Below are positions 1-7,427 of a stretch of 33,523 nucleotides of DNA, piece after piece. How positions within the stretch are numbered: the stretch's first letter is position 1; the number at the start of each line of letters is the position of its first letter. A program made the translations under genes and the position numbers. The notes below the pieces were generated by a model. That model was not told the origin of the DNA and did not search any database. It was given only the letters and a program-made list of their open reading frames with translations. This stretch comes from an uncultured Algibacter sp. GTDB lineage: Bacteria > Bacteroidota > Bacteroidia > Flavobacteriales > Flavobacteriaceae. Location of the stretch: assembly GCA_938003745.1 (NCBI GenBank), contig CALKXS010000017.1, positions 1 to 33,523 of the forward strand, given 5' to 3'.

Positions 1-198
1 GCTTTTGCTAAAGCACCAACTAAAACAGTAAAAACGCAACAAGCACATTTTACTGCTTCAATGATTGCTTTTTGCAAACTTGAGCGTTTAAAAGTGAGAA
101 CAAATAAAAATCATTATGCTATGAAAAGTCAAATTTGGCTCGCCGCTACAAAAATTGCTTGGAAAGAACTTGATAAGTTATCAACATCAAAATATTAA
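1..198 (+). CDS. Transposase C-terminal fragment (cut by window edge)
   Basis: An open frame runs from base 1 to a TAA at 196-198 and gives 65 residues; its start lies outside the window. The peptide is basic and contains 'FCKLERLKVRTNKNHYAMK' followed by 'AWKELDKL', which resembles the C-terminal end of DDE-type insertion-sequence transposases common in Bacteroidota, perhaps IS4-like. The catalytic residues would lie upstream, so the family cannot be fixed here. A second, unrelated transposase remnant follows directly, so this is an IS-rich spot upstream of the methionine genes. Whether the element is intact cannot be judged. Confidence 0.5.
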   Translation, partial: AFAKAPTKTVKTQQAHFTASMIAFCKLERLKVRTNKNHYAMKSQIWLAATKIAWKELDKLSTSKY

Positions 199-220
199 TA
201 TTAGTCAAATCGCTGCGTAA

Positions 221-361
221 CATCAGTTAGGTAATTATTATAAAATCAAACGAAAATACCTCCAGTTGTATCTAAATGAATTTGTGTACAAACTTAATCG
301 AAGGTATTTTGAAGAAAAACTCTTAGATAGACATGTTATTGATGGAATTACAGGATTATGA
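221..361 (+). pseudogene. IS1595-like transposase, decayed C-terminal remnant
   Basis: Reading the frame that ends at TGA 359-361 gives 'YLQLYLNEFVYKLNRRYFE' and then 'LLDRHVIDGITGL'. This matches the conserved C-terminal 'YL.EF.Y..NRR' block of IS1595/ISXO2-type transposases. A TAA at 218-220 interrupts the frame and no catalytic region is left, so it is a remnant. A close relative on the minus strand at 33399-33523 carries 'YLKLYLNEFVYKLNRRYFE' with the same 'ITGL' ending, which confirms that this is a real family. Similarity between the two copies continues about 15 bases past the stop codon, so the element's end is close by. Confidence 0.75.
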
Positions 362-459
362 ATGATTACAGATATTTAAAAAAGATATTGTTTTCATCCT
401 GAATATTTTGGTTGTAAGCTTCAAATTTCTATTAAGTTCAAAATTATTGTGCAAAAAAA

Positions 460-490
460 TTTGGATATTAACTTTTCTGAACGATATTTG
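460..490 (+). promoter_or_regulatory. Bacteroidota-type promoter for the metY operon
   Basis: TTTG at 460-463 is followed after exactly 19 bases by GATATTTG at 483-490. The Bacteroidota consensus is TTTG, about 19 bases, then TAnnTTTG; only the first base of the -7 box differs. Transcription would start near 497, about 23 bases before the SAM riboswitch. Confidence 0.65.
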
Positions 491-519
491 CAAAACAAAG
501 TTCAAACACTTATTGAAAT

Positions 520-640
520 GTTATCAAGAAAGGTGGAGGGATAGACCCGTTGAAACCTTAGCAACCCTTTAAACTTATTAAAGAAGGTGCTAAATTCTAC
601 TTGAATTACCAGTTCATTTATTGGTATTTGGATAGATAAC
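520..640 (+). promoter_or_regulatory. SAM-I (S-box) riboswitch upstream of metY
   Basis: The core strings of the S-box aptamer are present in order: 'AAGAAAGGTGGAGGGA' (526-541), 'GAAACCTTAGCAACC' (552-566) and 'GGTGCTAAATTCTAC' (586-600). The closing helix P1 is a perfect six base pairs, GTTATC (520-525) with GATAAC (635-640). A TACCA/TGGTA hairpin near 607-626 fits the next arm. Binding of S-adenosylmethionine should lower expression of metY and the genes behind it. A possible terminator lies downstream at 746-769. Confidence 0.93.
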
Positions 641-745
641 CTAACAAGATTACATGCGGTAATTTTAAAACTCTTTATAACATTTTTCTATTAAGTCAAA
701 AGAATTCTGAGGTGCTTTTGCATTTAAGTTTCAAATGAATTTGTT

Positions 746-769
746 ATTCTCGCGAATGTGGGAATTTTT
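746..769 (+). terminator. Possible intrinsic terminator between riboswitch and metY
   Basis: ATTCTC (746-751) can pair with GGGAAT (759-764), with one G-U pair and an 8-base loop, and is followed by TTTTT. The stem is short and weak. It lies about 105 bases after the aptamer and about 30 bases before the metY start, a place where a riboswitch expression platform could act. No clear antiterminator was found. Confidence 0.3.
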
Positions 770-797
770 AAGTTTAACTAAATAAGATATTAGAAAA

Positions 798-2072
798 ATG
801 AGCAATCAAAAATTAGCAACAAATGCATTACATGTAGGGCATGACGTTACTGTAAACGGAGGAACACGAGCAGTTCCTATTTATCAAACATCATCGTATG
901 TGTTTAACAATTCAGACCATGCGTCAAACCTATTCTCATTAAAAGAACTTGGGTTTATTTACACCAGACTTAATAACCCAACTAATCAAATTCTACAAGA
1001 TCGTTTAGCGGCTGTAGAAGGTGGTATTGGAGCCGTAGTATTTGCTTCAGGAACTGCTGCAATTTCAACAGGGCTATTAACACTGTTAAAAGCAGGAGAT
1101 CATATAGTAGCTTCTAGTAGTCTTTACGGTGGGACATATAATTTGTTAAGCGTAACTTTACCTAGATTAGGTATTACTACAACATTTGTAGATGCCTCTA
1201 ATCCAGATAATTTTGCAGCAGCAGTTCAAGATAATACAAGAGCCTTTTTTGTTGAATCTTTAGGTAATCCAAAGTTAGATGTGTTAGATTTAGACGCTAT
1301 TTCTGTGCATTCAAAAGCAGCTGAAGTACCTTTTATTGTTGATAATACAGTTGCAACGCCTGCATTGTTAAATCCTTTGAAGTACGGAGCGAATATTGTA
1401 ATTCACTCTTTAACAAAATATATTGGCGGACAAGGAACATCACTAGGGGGAGCAATAGTAGATGGAGGAACATTTAATTGGGCGAACGGAAAGTTTCCTG
1501 AATTTACAGAGCCATCTGCAGGATATCACGGTTTAGTTTATAACGACGCTTTAGGAGCGGCATCATATACTTTTAAATTAATTTTAGAAGGATTAAGAGA
1601 TTTTGGAGGAGCTTTAAGTCCAACAAATGCTTTTAATATTATTCAAGGACTAGAAACACTTCCTGTTAGAATTAAGCAACATAGTACAAATGCGCTCGAA
1701 ATTGCAGAATGGTTAGAAGCGCAAGATGAAATTGCTTGGGTAAATTATCCAGGATTAGTAAGTAGTAAGTATAAAGCGTTAGCAGATAAATATTTGCGAA
1801 AAGGACAAAGTGGAATTGTAACATTTGGTCATAAAGGCGGATATGATGCAGCTAAAAAAATAGCAGATAATACAAAGTTATTCTCTTTGCTTGCTAATAT
1901 TGGTGATACAAAATCATTAATTATTCACCCAGGAAGCACAACGCATCAACAATTAGATGAAGCAGAACAAGAGTCTGCAGGTGTATCTGGAGATTTAATT
2001 CGTTTGTCTGTTGGTCTTGAAGATGTAGAAGATTTAAAAGCTGATTTAAAGGCAGCCTTTGCAACGATATAG
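798..2072 (+). CDS. metY: O-acetylhomoserine sulfhydrylase (homocysteine synthase)
   Basis: Cytoplasmic PLP enzyme of the Cys/Met-metabolism (fold type I) family that makes homocysteine from O-acetylhomoserine and sulfide. It has 424 residues, normal for MetY and longer than cystathionine gamma-synthase. Visible landmarks are the phosphate-binding 'SGTAAIS' (84-90), 'SLGNPKLDVLDLD' (154-166), the Schiff-base lysine K207 in 'HSLTKYIGGQG', a MetY-type insertion after it ('FNWANGKFPEF'), and the C-terminal 'HPGSTTHQQL' and 'RLSVGLED'. It is the first gene behind the SAM-I riboswitch and precedes the fusion gene whose MetX-like domain should supply its substrate. A second sulfhydrylase, metZ, lies two genes on. 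Start: the ATG at 798 is the only one fitting the family N-terminus. Confidence 0.93.
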   Translation: MSNQKLATNALHVGHDVTVNGGTRAVPIYQTSSYVFNNSDHASNLFSLKELGFIYTRLNNPTNQILQDRLAAVEGGIGAVVFASGTAAISTGLLTLLKAGDHIVASSSLYGGTYNLLSVTLPRLGITTTFVDASNPDNFAAAVQDNTRAFFVESLGNPKLDVLDLDAISVHSKAAEVPFIVDNTVATPALLNPLKYGANIVIHSLTKYIGGQGTSLGGAIVDGGTFNWANGKFPEFTEPSAGYHGLVYNDALGAASYTFKLILEGLRDFGGALSPTNAFNIIQGLETLPVRIKQHSTNALEIAEWLEAQDEIAWVNYPGLVSSKYKALADKYLRKGQSGIVTFGHKGGYDAAKKIADNTKLFSLLANIGDTKSLIIHPGSTTHQQLDEAEQESAGVSGDLIRLSVGLEDVEDLKADLKAAFATI

Positions 2073-2128
2073 TTAAAAGTAATAACCGGCAAACATTTAA
2101 AACCTTGTCGGTTTAAAATAAATAAGAA

Positions 2129-5100
2129 TTGAAGCACTCATTACAACATATTACAATAAAAGATTTTGTTACTCAAAGTAAAGTAGGCAATGCTGAGATA
2201 CAATTGAGTTATCAAGTTTTTGGGAAATCGTTAGGTACGGCGCCTATTGTTTTAGTAAATCATGCTTTAACAGGAAGTAGTGAAGTTGCAGGAGAAAATG
2301 GCTGGTGGAAAGATTTGGTTGGTAAAGATAAGGTTATAGATACTAATATTTACACCGTTTTATCATTCAATATTCCTGGTAATGGTTATGATGGTTTTGT
2401 TATTGAAAATTACAAAGATTTTGTTGCTAGAGATATTGCAAGTTTATTTTTAATAGGTTTAGATCGTTTAGAAACAGGAAAAGTATTTGCAACTATTGGA
2501 GGCTCTTTAGGTGGAGGTATTGCATGGGAAATGGCAGTGTTAAAACCAAATTTTACAGAGCATTTAGTAGCTGTAGCAACCGATTGGAAATCTACCGATT
2601 GGTTAATAGCTAACTGTCAAATTCAAGAGCAATTTTTACTAAATTCTAAACACCCAGTGCATGATGCAAGAATGCATGCTATGTTATGTTACCGTACGCC
2701 AGAATCTTTTAAAGAGCGTTTTCATCGTTCTAAAAATGATGATTTAGAGATTTTTAATGTAGAAAGTTGGTTGTTGCATCACGGTAAAAAATTGCAAGAA
2801 CGTTTTCAATTATCTGCTTATAAATTAATGAATCAATTGTTAAAAACAATTGATGTTACAAAAAACAGAGCAAATGATTTTAATGTGCTTGAAAATATAG
2901 AAGCTAACATTCATATTGTAGGTGTCGATTCAGATTTGTTTTTTACAGCAGAAGAGAATAGACAAACACATAAGCAATTAGCTTTAACGCATCCCAACGT
3001 GACTTACAATGAGATAAATTCCGTTCATGGCCATGATGCGTTTTTAATGGAATACGAGCAGTTAGAAAAAATAATAGAAGGCATTTTTGTGCCAGATTCT
3101 AAAAAGAGAAGAATGAAAGTTTTAAAGTTTGGAGGTAAGTCTTTAGGAAATGGAGAGGGATTAAATAGAGTGCTTTCCATTATTGAAAATAAGATTAAAA
3201 GTGGTGATCGAATCAGTGTTGTCGTTTCAGCTAGAGGTTCTGCAACCGATGATCTAGAAGATATTTTAAACACAGCTTTAAAAGGAGGTGATTATAAAGG
3301 TAAACTTGAAGCGTTTAAGAATTACCAAAAAGGGCCTTCTAATACTATCGATTTTTCTAAAGAATTTTCAATTTTAGATAAGCTTTTTGAAGGCGTTAGT
3401 TTACTTAGAGATTATAGCCAAAAGACGAAGGATAATATTTTAGCGCAAGGCGAATTGTTATCTGTTAAATTGGTGTCTCAGTTATTAAATGAACGAAATA
3501 TTGAATCGATACCAACAGATGCGAGACGGTTAATTAAGACCGATGATTCTTTTGGAAATGCGCAACCTATTGCAAAACTTTCAAAAGATAACGTTAATGA
3601 GTATTTTAAATCAAAAGGTAATGTTGTCAATATTATAACAGGATTTATTGCTTCAAATTTAAAAAACGAAACGACAACGTTAGGACGAAATGGAAGTAAC
3701 TATACTGCGGCTTTAATAGCGAATTATTTAGATGCAGAAGAGTTACAGAACTATACGCATGTTAACGGTATTTATACGGCTAATCCAGATTTGGTTACCG
3801 ATGCTGTTAAGATTAGAGAATTGTCATTTAGTGAAGCAAATGAATTAGCAAACTTTGGGACGTCTGTTTTACATGCTAAAACGATTATTCCTTTGGTTGA
3901 AAAAAACATTAATCTTCGTGTATTAAATGTGTTTAATCCAGATGATGAAGGGACATTAATTACAGCGAAGCCAAGTACTAAGGAGGTGACATCATTATCT
4001 GTTTTAGATAATGTAGCGTTGCTAAATTTAGAAGGGCGCGGATTGTTAGGTAAAATTGGCGTTGATGCTAGAATATTTAAGGCTTTAAGTAGTTATAATA
4101 TTAGTGTTAGTATTGTGTCTCAAGGCTCTTCAGAAAGAGGGATTGGGTTAATTATAAATGCAGATCAAGCAACACAAGCAGTAATTGCTTTAGAGCACGA
4201 GTTTGAAAGTGATTTTTATTCGCAAGATGTTAATAAGATTGATGTTAATGATGATGTTGCAGTAATATCTATTGTTGGTATTGAGTTAAGTTCGTTTCAT
4301 AAGCCATTTAATGCACTTATAAAAAATCAAATTACACCGTTATTGTTTAATAATACGGTAACTGGTAGAAATGTGAGTTTGGTTGTTAAAAAAGAACAGT
4401 TACATAAGGCGGTTAACGTTATACATGGTGAGATTTTCGGAATTTCAAAAAAGATAAACATTGCTGTTTTTGGTCATGGCGGAGTTGGAGGAGCTTTGAT
4501 TAATCAGATTTTGAAATCTAAAAACGATATTGAAAAACGTAAAGGTATTAACCTAAATGTTTTTGCAATTGCAAATTCTAAGAAGGTACTTTTAAATAAA
4601 AATGGAGCAGATCAAAACTGGGAAGAATCTATTAAAGCGGCAGGAGAATTTACTATAGATGATATTATTACTTATGCTAAAAATTATCATTTAGAGAATT
4701 TAATAGCGGTTGATAATACGGCAAGTTCAGTATTTTATGAGAATTATATTCCGTTTGTTGAAGCTGGATTTGATTTAGTGTCATCAAATAAGGTAGCTAA
4801 TACTGTTTCTCATGATTTCTATAAAAATTTAAGAGTTCAATTAAAAGAAAATAATAAACAATATTTATACGAAACTACGGTTGGTGCTGGTTTGCCGCTA
4901 ATTGATACTATTAAATTATTGCACGAATCTGGTGAGAATATTACGAGAATTCGTGGTGTATTTTCTGGAACGTTAAGTTATTTATTCAATAATTTTTCAG
5001 TACAAGACAAACCATTTAGTGAGATTATTCAAGAAACCATTGATAAAGGTTTTACAGAACCTGATCCTAGAGAAGATTTTTCTGGAAATGATGTGGCTAG

Positions 5101-5524
5101 AAAATTATTGATACTTGCAAGAGAGTTAGATTTGCATAATGAATTTGAAGATGTTGAGGTTCAGAATTTAATACCAGAGGCTTATCAAAATATTTCAGTT
5201 GAAGAATTTTTAGAGCAGTTAAATGTTTTAGATGATGAATTTCAGAAGATAAAAGACAATCAAGAATCAGAAAACGTTTTAAGATATGTTGGAGATTTGT
5301 CTGGAGATTTGTCTCAAGATAAAGGAAGGTTGGAAGTGAAATTAGTTTCTATTTCTGAGGATAGTACTTTAGGTCATGTAAAAGGATCTGATGCTATTTT
5401 TGAGATTTTCACAGAAAGTTATGGTAAGCAACCTATAGTGATTCAAGGTGCAGGAGCTGGTGCAGAGGTTACGGCACGTGGTGTTTTTGGTGATATTTTG
5501 AGGTTGAGTAAGCATATTAATTAG
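2129..5524 (+). CDS. MetX-like acyltransferase / aspartate kinase / homoserine dehydrogenase fusion
   Basis: 1131 residues in three parts. (1) Residues 1-320: alpha/beta-hydrolase of the homoserine O-acetyltransferase type, with 'NHALTGSS', 'NGWW', nucleophile S126 in 'GGSLGGG', D269 in 'DSDLFF' and H302 in 'GHDAFL'; the usual MetX 'GSTGP' loop is replaced by 'PGNGYDG'. (2) Residues 329-770: aspartate kinase plus two ACT-type regulatory regions (about 622-690 and 708-768). Kinase landmarks are recognisable but altered: KFGGKS (333-338), GRNGSNY (519-525), YTHVNG (542-547), NPD (552-554), FGTSVLH (576-582). (3) Residues 775-1131: ThrA-type homoserine dehydrogenase with 'GHGGVGG' (782-788), 'SSNKVANT' (885-892), 'ETTVGAGLP' and 'GNDVARK' (986-992). 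Start is TTG at 2129; no suitable ATG is nearby. An internal ATG (3113) sits exactly before the kinase domain. By homology the protein would catalyse the first, third and fourth steps from aspartate to O-acetylhomoserine, but kinase activity is doubtful. Confidence 0.88.
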   Translation: MKHSLQHITIKDFVTQSKVGNAEIQLSYQVFGKSLGTAPIVLVNHALTGSSEVAGENGWWKDLVGKDKVIDTNIYTVLSFNIPGNGYDGFVIENYKDFVARDIASLFLIGLDRLETGKVFATIGGSLGGGIAWEMAVLKPNFTEHLVAVATDWKSTDWLIANCQIQEQFLLNSKHPVHDARMHAMLCYRTPESFKERFHRSKNDDLEIFNVESWLLHHGKKLQERFQLSAYKLMNQLLKTIDVTKNRANDFNVLENIEANIHIVGVDSDLFFTAEENRQTHKQLALTHPNVTYNEINSVHGHDAFLMEYEQLEKIIEGIFVPDSKKRRMKVLKFGGKSLGNGEGLNRVLSIIENKIKSGDRISVVVSARGSATDDLEDILNTALKGGDYKGKLEAFKNYQKGPSNTIDFSKEFSILDKLFEGVSLLRDYSQKTKDNILAQGELLSVKLVSQLLNERNIESIPTDARRLIKTDDSFGNAQPIAKLSKDNVNEYFKSKGNVVNIITGFIASNLKNETTTLGRNGSNYTAALIANYLDAEELQNYTHVNGIYTANPDLVTDAVKIRELSFSEANELANFGTSVLHAKTIIPLVEKNINLRVLNVFNPDDEGTLITAKPSTKEVTSLSVLDNVALLNLEGRGLLGKIGVDARIFKALSSYNISVSIVSQGSSERGIGLIINADQATQAVIALEHEFESDFYSQDVNKIDVNDDVAVISIVGIELSSFHKPFNALIKNQITPLLFNNTVTGRNVSLVVKKEQLHKAVNVIHGEIFGISKKINIAVFGHGGVGGALINQILKSKNDIEKRKGINLNVFAIANSKKVLLNKNGADQNWEESIKAAGEFTIDDIITYAKNYHLENLIAVDNTASSVFYENYIPFVEAGFDLVSSNKVANTVSHDFYKNLRVQLKENNKQYLYETTVGAGLPLIDTIKLLHESGENITRIRGVFSGTLSYLFNNFSVQDKPFSEIIQETIDKGFTEPDPREDFSGNDVARKLLILARELDLHNEFEDVEVQNLIPEAYQNISVEEFLEQLNVLDDEFQKIKDNQESENVLRYVGDLSGDLSQDKGRLEVKLVSISEDSTLGHVKGSDAIFEIFTESYGKQPIVIQGAGAGAEVTARGVFGDILRLSKHIN

Positions 5525-5611
5525 TGTCTATTCTACGGGGTTTTATAAACGTTGTAGATTGATTTGTAGAGAAATTAAAAGCTTGGGTTTTAAAATAGAC
5601 CTTGGCGGATA

Positions 5612-5704
5612 TGCGCATTAGTGATTATAGAGACATCCTTTTTTTACTGTCATAAATGGCAAAAAAAAGATATAGCATAAAGCACGATCCGATAAGGAAA
5701 TGCC
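5612..5704 (+). repeat. Structured intergenic repeat, copy 1 (before metZ)
   Basis: About 93 bases with a related copy at 21604-21689. The ends pair: GCATT (5615-5619) with AATGC (5699-5703). The centre is a hairpin with arms of seven T and seven A, extended by ATC/GAT. Near the 3' end TCC (5688-5690) pairs with GGA (5696-5698) across a 5-base loop, preceded by the conserved 'AAAGCACGA'. In copy 2 both outer helices are kept by paired base changes. It ends 28 bases before the metZ start. It may be a mobile repeat or an RNA motif of the kind catalogued in Flavobacteria; its identity is not established. Confidence 0.6.
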
Positions 5705-5732
5705 TAAATAAAAATTATTAAAAATAATAAAA

Positions 5733-6911
5733 GTGAGCAATAAAAAGAAATTTGAGACAGAAGCAATTCGTACACAGTCTGAAACGACACAGTTTTCAGA
5801 ACACTCTGTACCTTTATACTTAACATCTGGGTTTGTATTTGATGATGCTGAGGAAATGAGAGCTTCTTTTGCAGAAGAAAAACAACGCGATTTATATAGT
5901 CGTTACAGTAATCCTAACGTTAGTGAGTTTGTAGATAAGGTTTGTTTGATGGAAGGTGCTGAAACTGGTTTTGCTTTTGCTACAGGAATGGCTGCTGTGT
6001 TTTCTACATTTGCTACGTTATTAAACGCAGGAGACCACGTGGTTTCTTGTAGTTCTGTTTTTGGAGCAACGCATGGTTTGTTTACAAAGTATTTTCCAAA
6101 ATGGAATATAGAATCTTCTTATTTTAATATAAATGAAGTTGAAAGTGTTGAAAGTTTAATTCAACCTAATACTAAATTTATTTATGCAGAAACACCTACT
6201 AATCCCGGGGTTGATGTGTTGGATTTAGAGTATTTGAGTGTTATTTGTAAAAAACACAACTTACTATTGGTTGTAGATAATTGCTTTGCAACGCCTTATT
6301 TACAAACTCCAATAAAACATGGTGCCGATTTGGTGATTCATTCTGCTACCAAATTAATGGATGGTCAGGGACGTATATTGGGAGGTATTACTGTTGGTAA
6401 AAAAGAATTGATTAGAGAGATTTATTTATTCTCAAGACTTACAGGCCCAGCAATGAGTCCGTTTAATGCTTGGGTGTTGTCAAAATCTCTAGAAACTCTC
6501 GCTGTTAGAGTGGAAAAACATTGTGTAAATGCTTTAGAGTTAGCGACCTATTTGGAAGCACATCCTAAAATTAAATGGGTGAAATATCCATTTTTAAAGT
6601 CACATCCTAAGTATAATATTGCAAAAAAACAGATGAGGTTAGGAGGGAATATTGTTGCTTTTGAAGTAGAAGGAGGCATTGAAGGAGGTCGAGCATTTTT
6701 CGATGCTATTAAGATGTGTTCATTATCTGCTAATTTAGGAGATACCAGAACTATTGTAACGCATCCTGCAAGTACAACTCATGCGAAAGTAGAAGCGGAA
6801 GTGAAAGCTGCGGTAGGTATTACAGATGGTATGGTAAGATGTTCTGTAGGCTTAGAGCATATAGATGATATCATTGACGATTTAGAACAAGCTTTAAATC
6901 AACTATATTAG
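5733..6911 (+). CDS. metZ: O-succinyl/acetylhomoserine sulfhydrylase, MetZ type
   Basis: Cytoplasmic PLP enzyme (392 residues) that forms homocysteine from an activated homoserine and sulfide. The MetZ subgroup is indicated by the Schiff-base motif 'HSATKLMDGQGRILGG' with K207, and by 'LSANLGDTRTIVTHPASTT' and 'VRCSVGLEHIDD' near the C-terminus. Start is a GTG at 5733, chosen because it gives 'MSNKKKFETEAIRTQ', the usual N-terminus, with no in-frame ATG before the first conserved block. The Rrf2 regulator follows after 4 bases. The neighbouring fusion carries a MetX-like acyltransferase, so O-acetylhomoserine may be the true acceptor. Cystathionine synthesis is less likely because the sequence is MetZ-like, but that is inferred from motifs only. 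Confidence 0.88.
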   Translation: MSNKKKFETEAIRTQSETTQFSEHSVPLYLTSGFVFDDAEEMRASFAEEKQRDLYSRYSNPNVSEFVDKVCLMEGAETGFAFATGMAAVFSTFATLLNAGDHVVSCSSVFGATHGLFTKYFPKWNIESSYFNINEVESVESLIQPNTKFIYAETPTNPGVDVLDLEYLSVICKKHNLLLVVDNCFATPYLQTPIKHGADLVIHSATKLMDGQGRILGGITVGKKELIREIYLFSRLTGPAMSPFNAWVLSKSLETLAVRVEKHCVNALELATYLEAHPKIKWVKYPFLKSHPKYNIAKKQMRLGGNIVAFEVEGGIEGGRAFFDAIKMCSLSANLGDTRTIVTHPASTTHAKVEAEVKAAVGITDGMVRCSVGLEHIDDIIDDLEQALNQLY

Positions 6912-6915
6912 CAGC

Positions 6916-7329
6916 ATGTTATCTAAGAAAACGAAATACGGTTTAAAAGCGTTGACTTATATCGCTAGAAGTGAAAGAGACTCACCTGTTCAAGTAGGGG
7001 AGATAGCTAAAAGCGAAAAGATTCCTCAAAAATTTCTGGAAAGTATTTTATTGACCCTTAGAAAGTCTGGTTTTTTAGGTTCCAAAAAAGGCAAACATGG
7101 TGGTTATTATTTAATTAAAGAAACTTCTGAGATTAAAATGGCTGATGTTTTACGTGTTTTGGAAGGACCAATAGCTATGGTGCCATGTGTGAGTTTGAAT
7201 TTCTATGAAAAATGCGACGATTGTGTTGATGAATATCAATGTAGTGTACATAAGTTGATGATTCAGGTTCGCGATAACACTCTAAAAGTCCTTAGGAATA
7301 ATACTCTTAAAGATTTAGCAGGTAAATAA
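6916..7329 (+). CDS. Rrf2-family transcriptional regulator
   Basis: 137 residues with an N-terminal winged helix-turn-helix typical of Rrf2 proteins: 'SKKTKYGLKALTYIA', 'IPQKFLESILLTLRKSGFL' and the wing 'KGKHGGYYL' (58-66). The C-terminal half has four cysteines, C91, C100, C103 and C109, with H112 three residues after the last. This resembles the IscR arrangement (C, C, C, H), so an Fe-S cluster or thiol switch is possible. Its start lies 4 bases after the metZ stop, so the two are probably co-transcribed. It sits between the methionine genes and the sulfate operon, which suggests a CymR-like role in sulfur or cysteine control; that role is inference. An inverted repeat at the next promoter is a candidate target. 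Confidence 0.85.
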   Translation: MLSKKTKYGLKALTYIARSERDSPVQVGEIAKSEKIPQKFLESILLTLRKSGFLGSKKGKHGGYYLIKETSEIKMADVLRVLEGPIAMVPCVSLNFYEKCDDCVDEYQCSVHKLMIQVRDNTLKVLRNNTLKDLAGK

Positions 7330-7374
7330 ATGATTAAGAATTATCTTATTCATAAAAAATATTGTTAATTAATG

Positions 7375-7404
7375 TTTGTTGTATTAAAAAAAAGTTTAAT
7401 TTTG
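7375..7404 (+). promoter_or_regulatory. Promoter of the sulfate-assimilation operon
   Basis: TTTG at 7375-7378, then 18 bases, then TAATTTTG at 7397-7404, a perfect match to the Bacteroidota -7 consensus TAnnTTTG. Transcription should begin near 7410, about 38 bases before the first gene of the operon. Confidence 0.75.
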
Positions 7405-7408
7405 TAAT

Positions 7409-7427
7409 CCCTAGTAATTCGATAGGG
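7409..7427 (+). promoter_or_regulatory. Inverted repeat at the predicted start site (candidate operator)
   Basis: CCCTA (7409-7413) and TAGGG (7423-7427) form an inverted repeat separated by 9 bases and lie over the predicted transcription start. It is one of few G/C-containing symmetric elements in this very AT-rich spacer. The adjacent Rrf2 regulator is the natural candidate to bind here; this is inference. Confidence 0.4.

Noticed and set aside
1946-2137. Minus-strand frame opposite the end of metY
   Set aside because: Shadow of the metY coding sequence. The same applies to the other short opposite-strand frames over metF, metH, cysM, pta and the aromatic genes.
5540-5570. CTAC...GTAG hairpin after the fusion gene
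   Set aside because: Imperfect stem and no T run; not convincing as a terminator.
7331-7354. Hairpin ATGATTAAGA/TCTTATTCAT after the Rrf2 gene
   Set aside because: Stem has a mismatch and is followed by A rather than T on the plus strand, so it is not an intrinsic terminator for the Rrf2 transcript.
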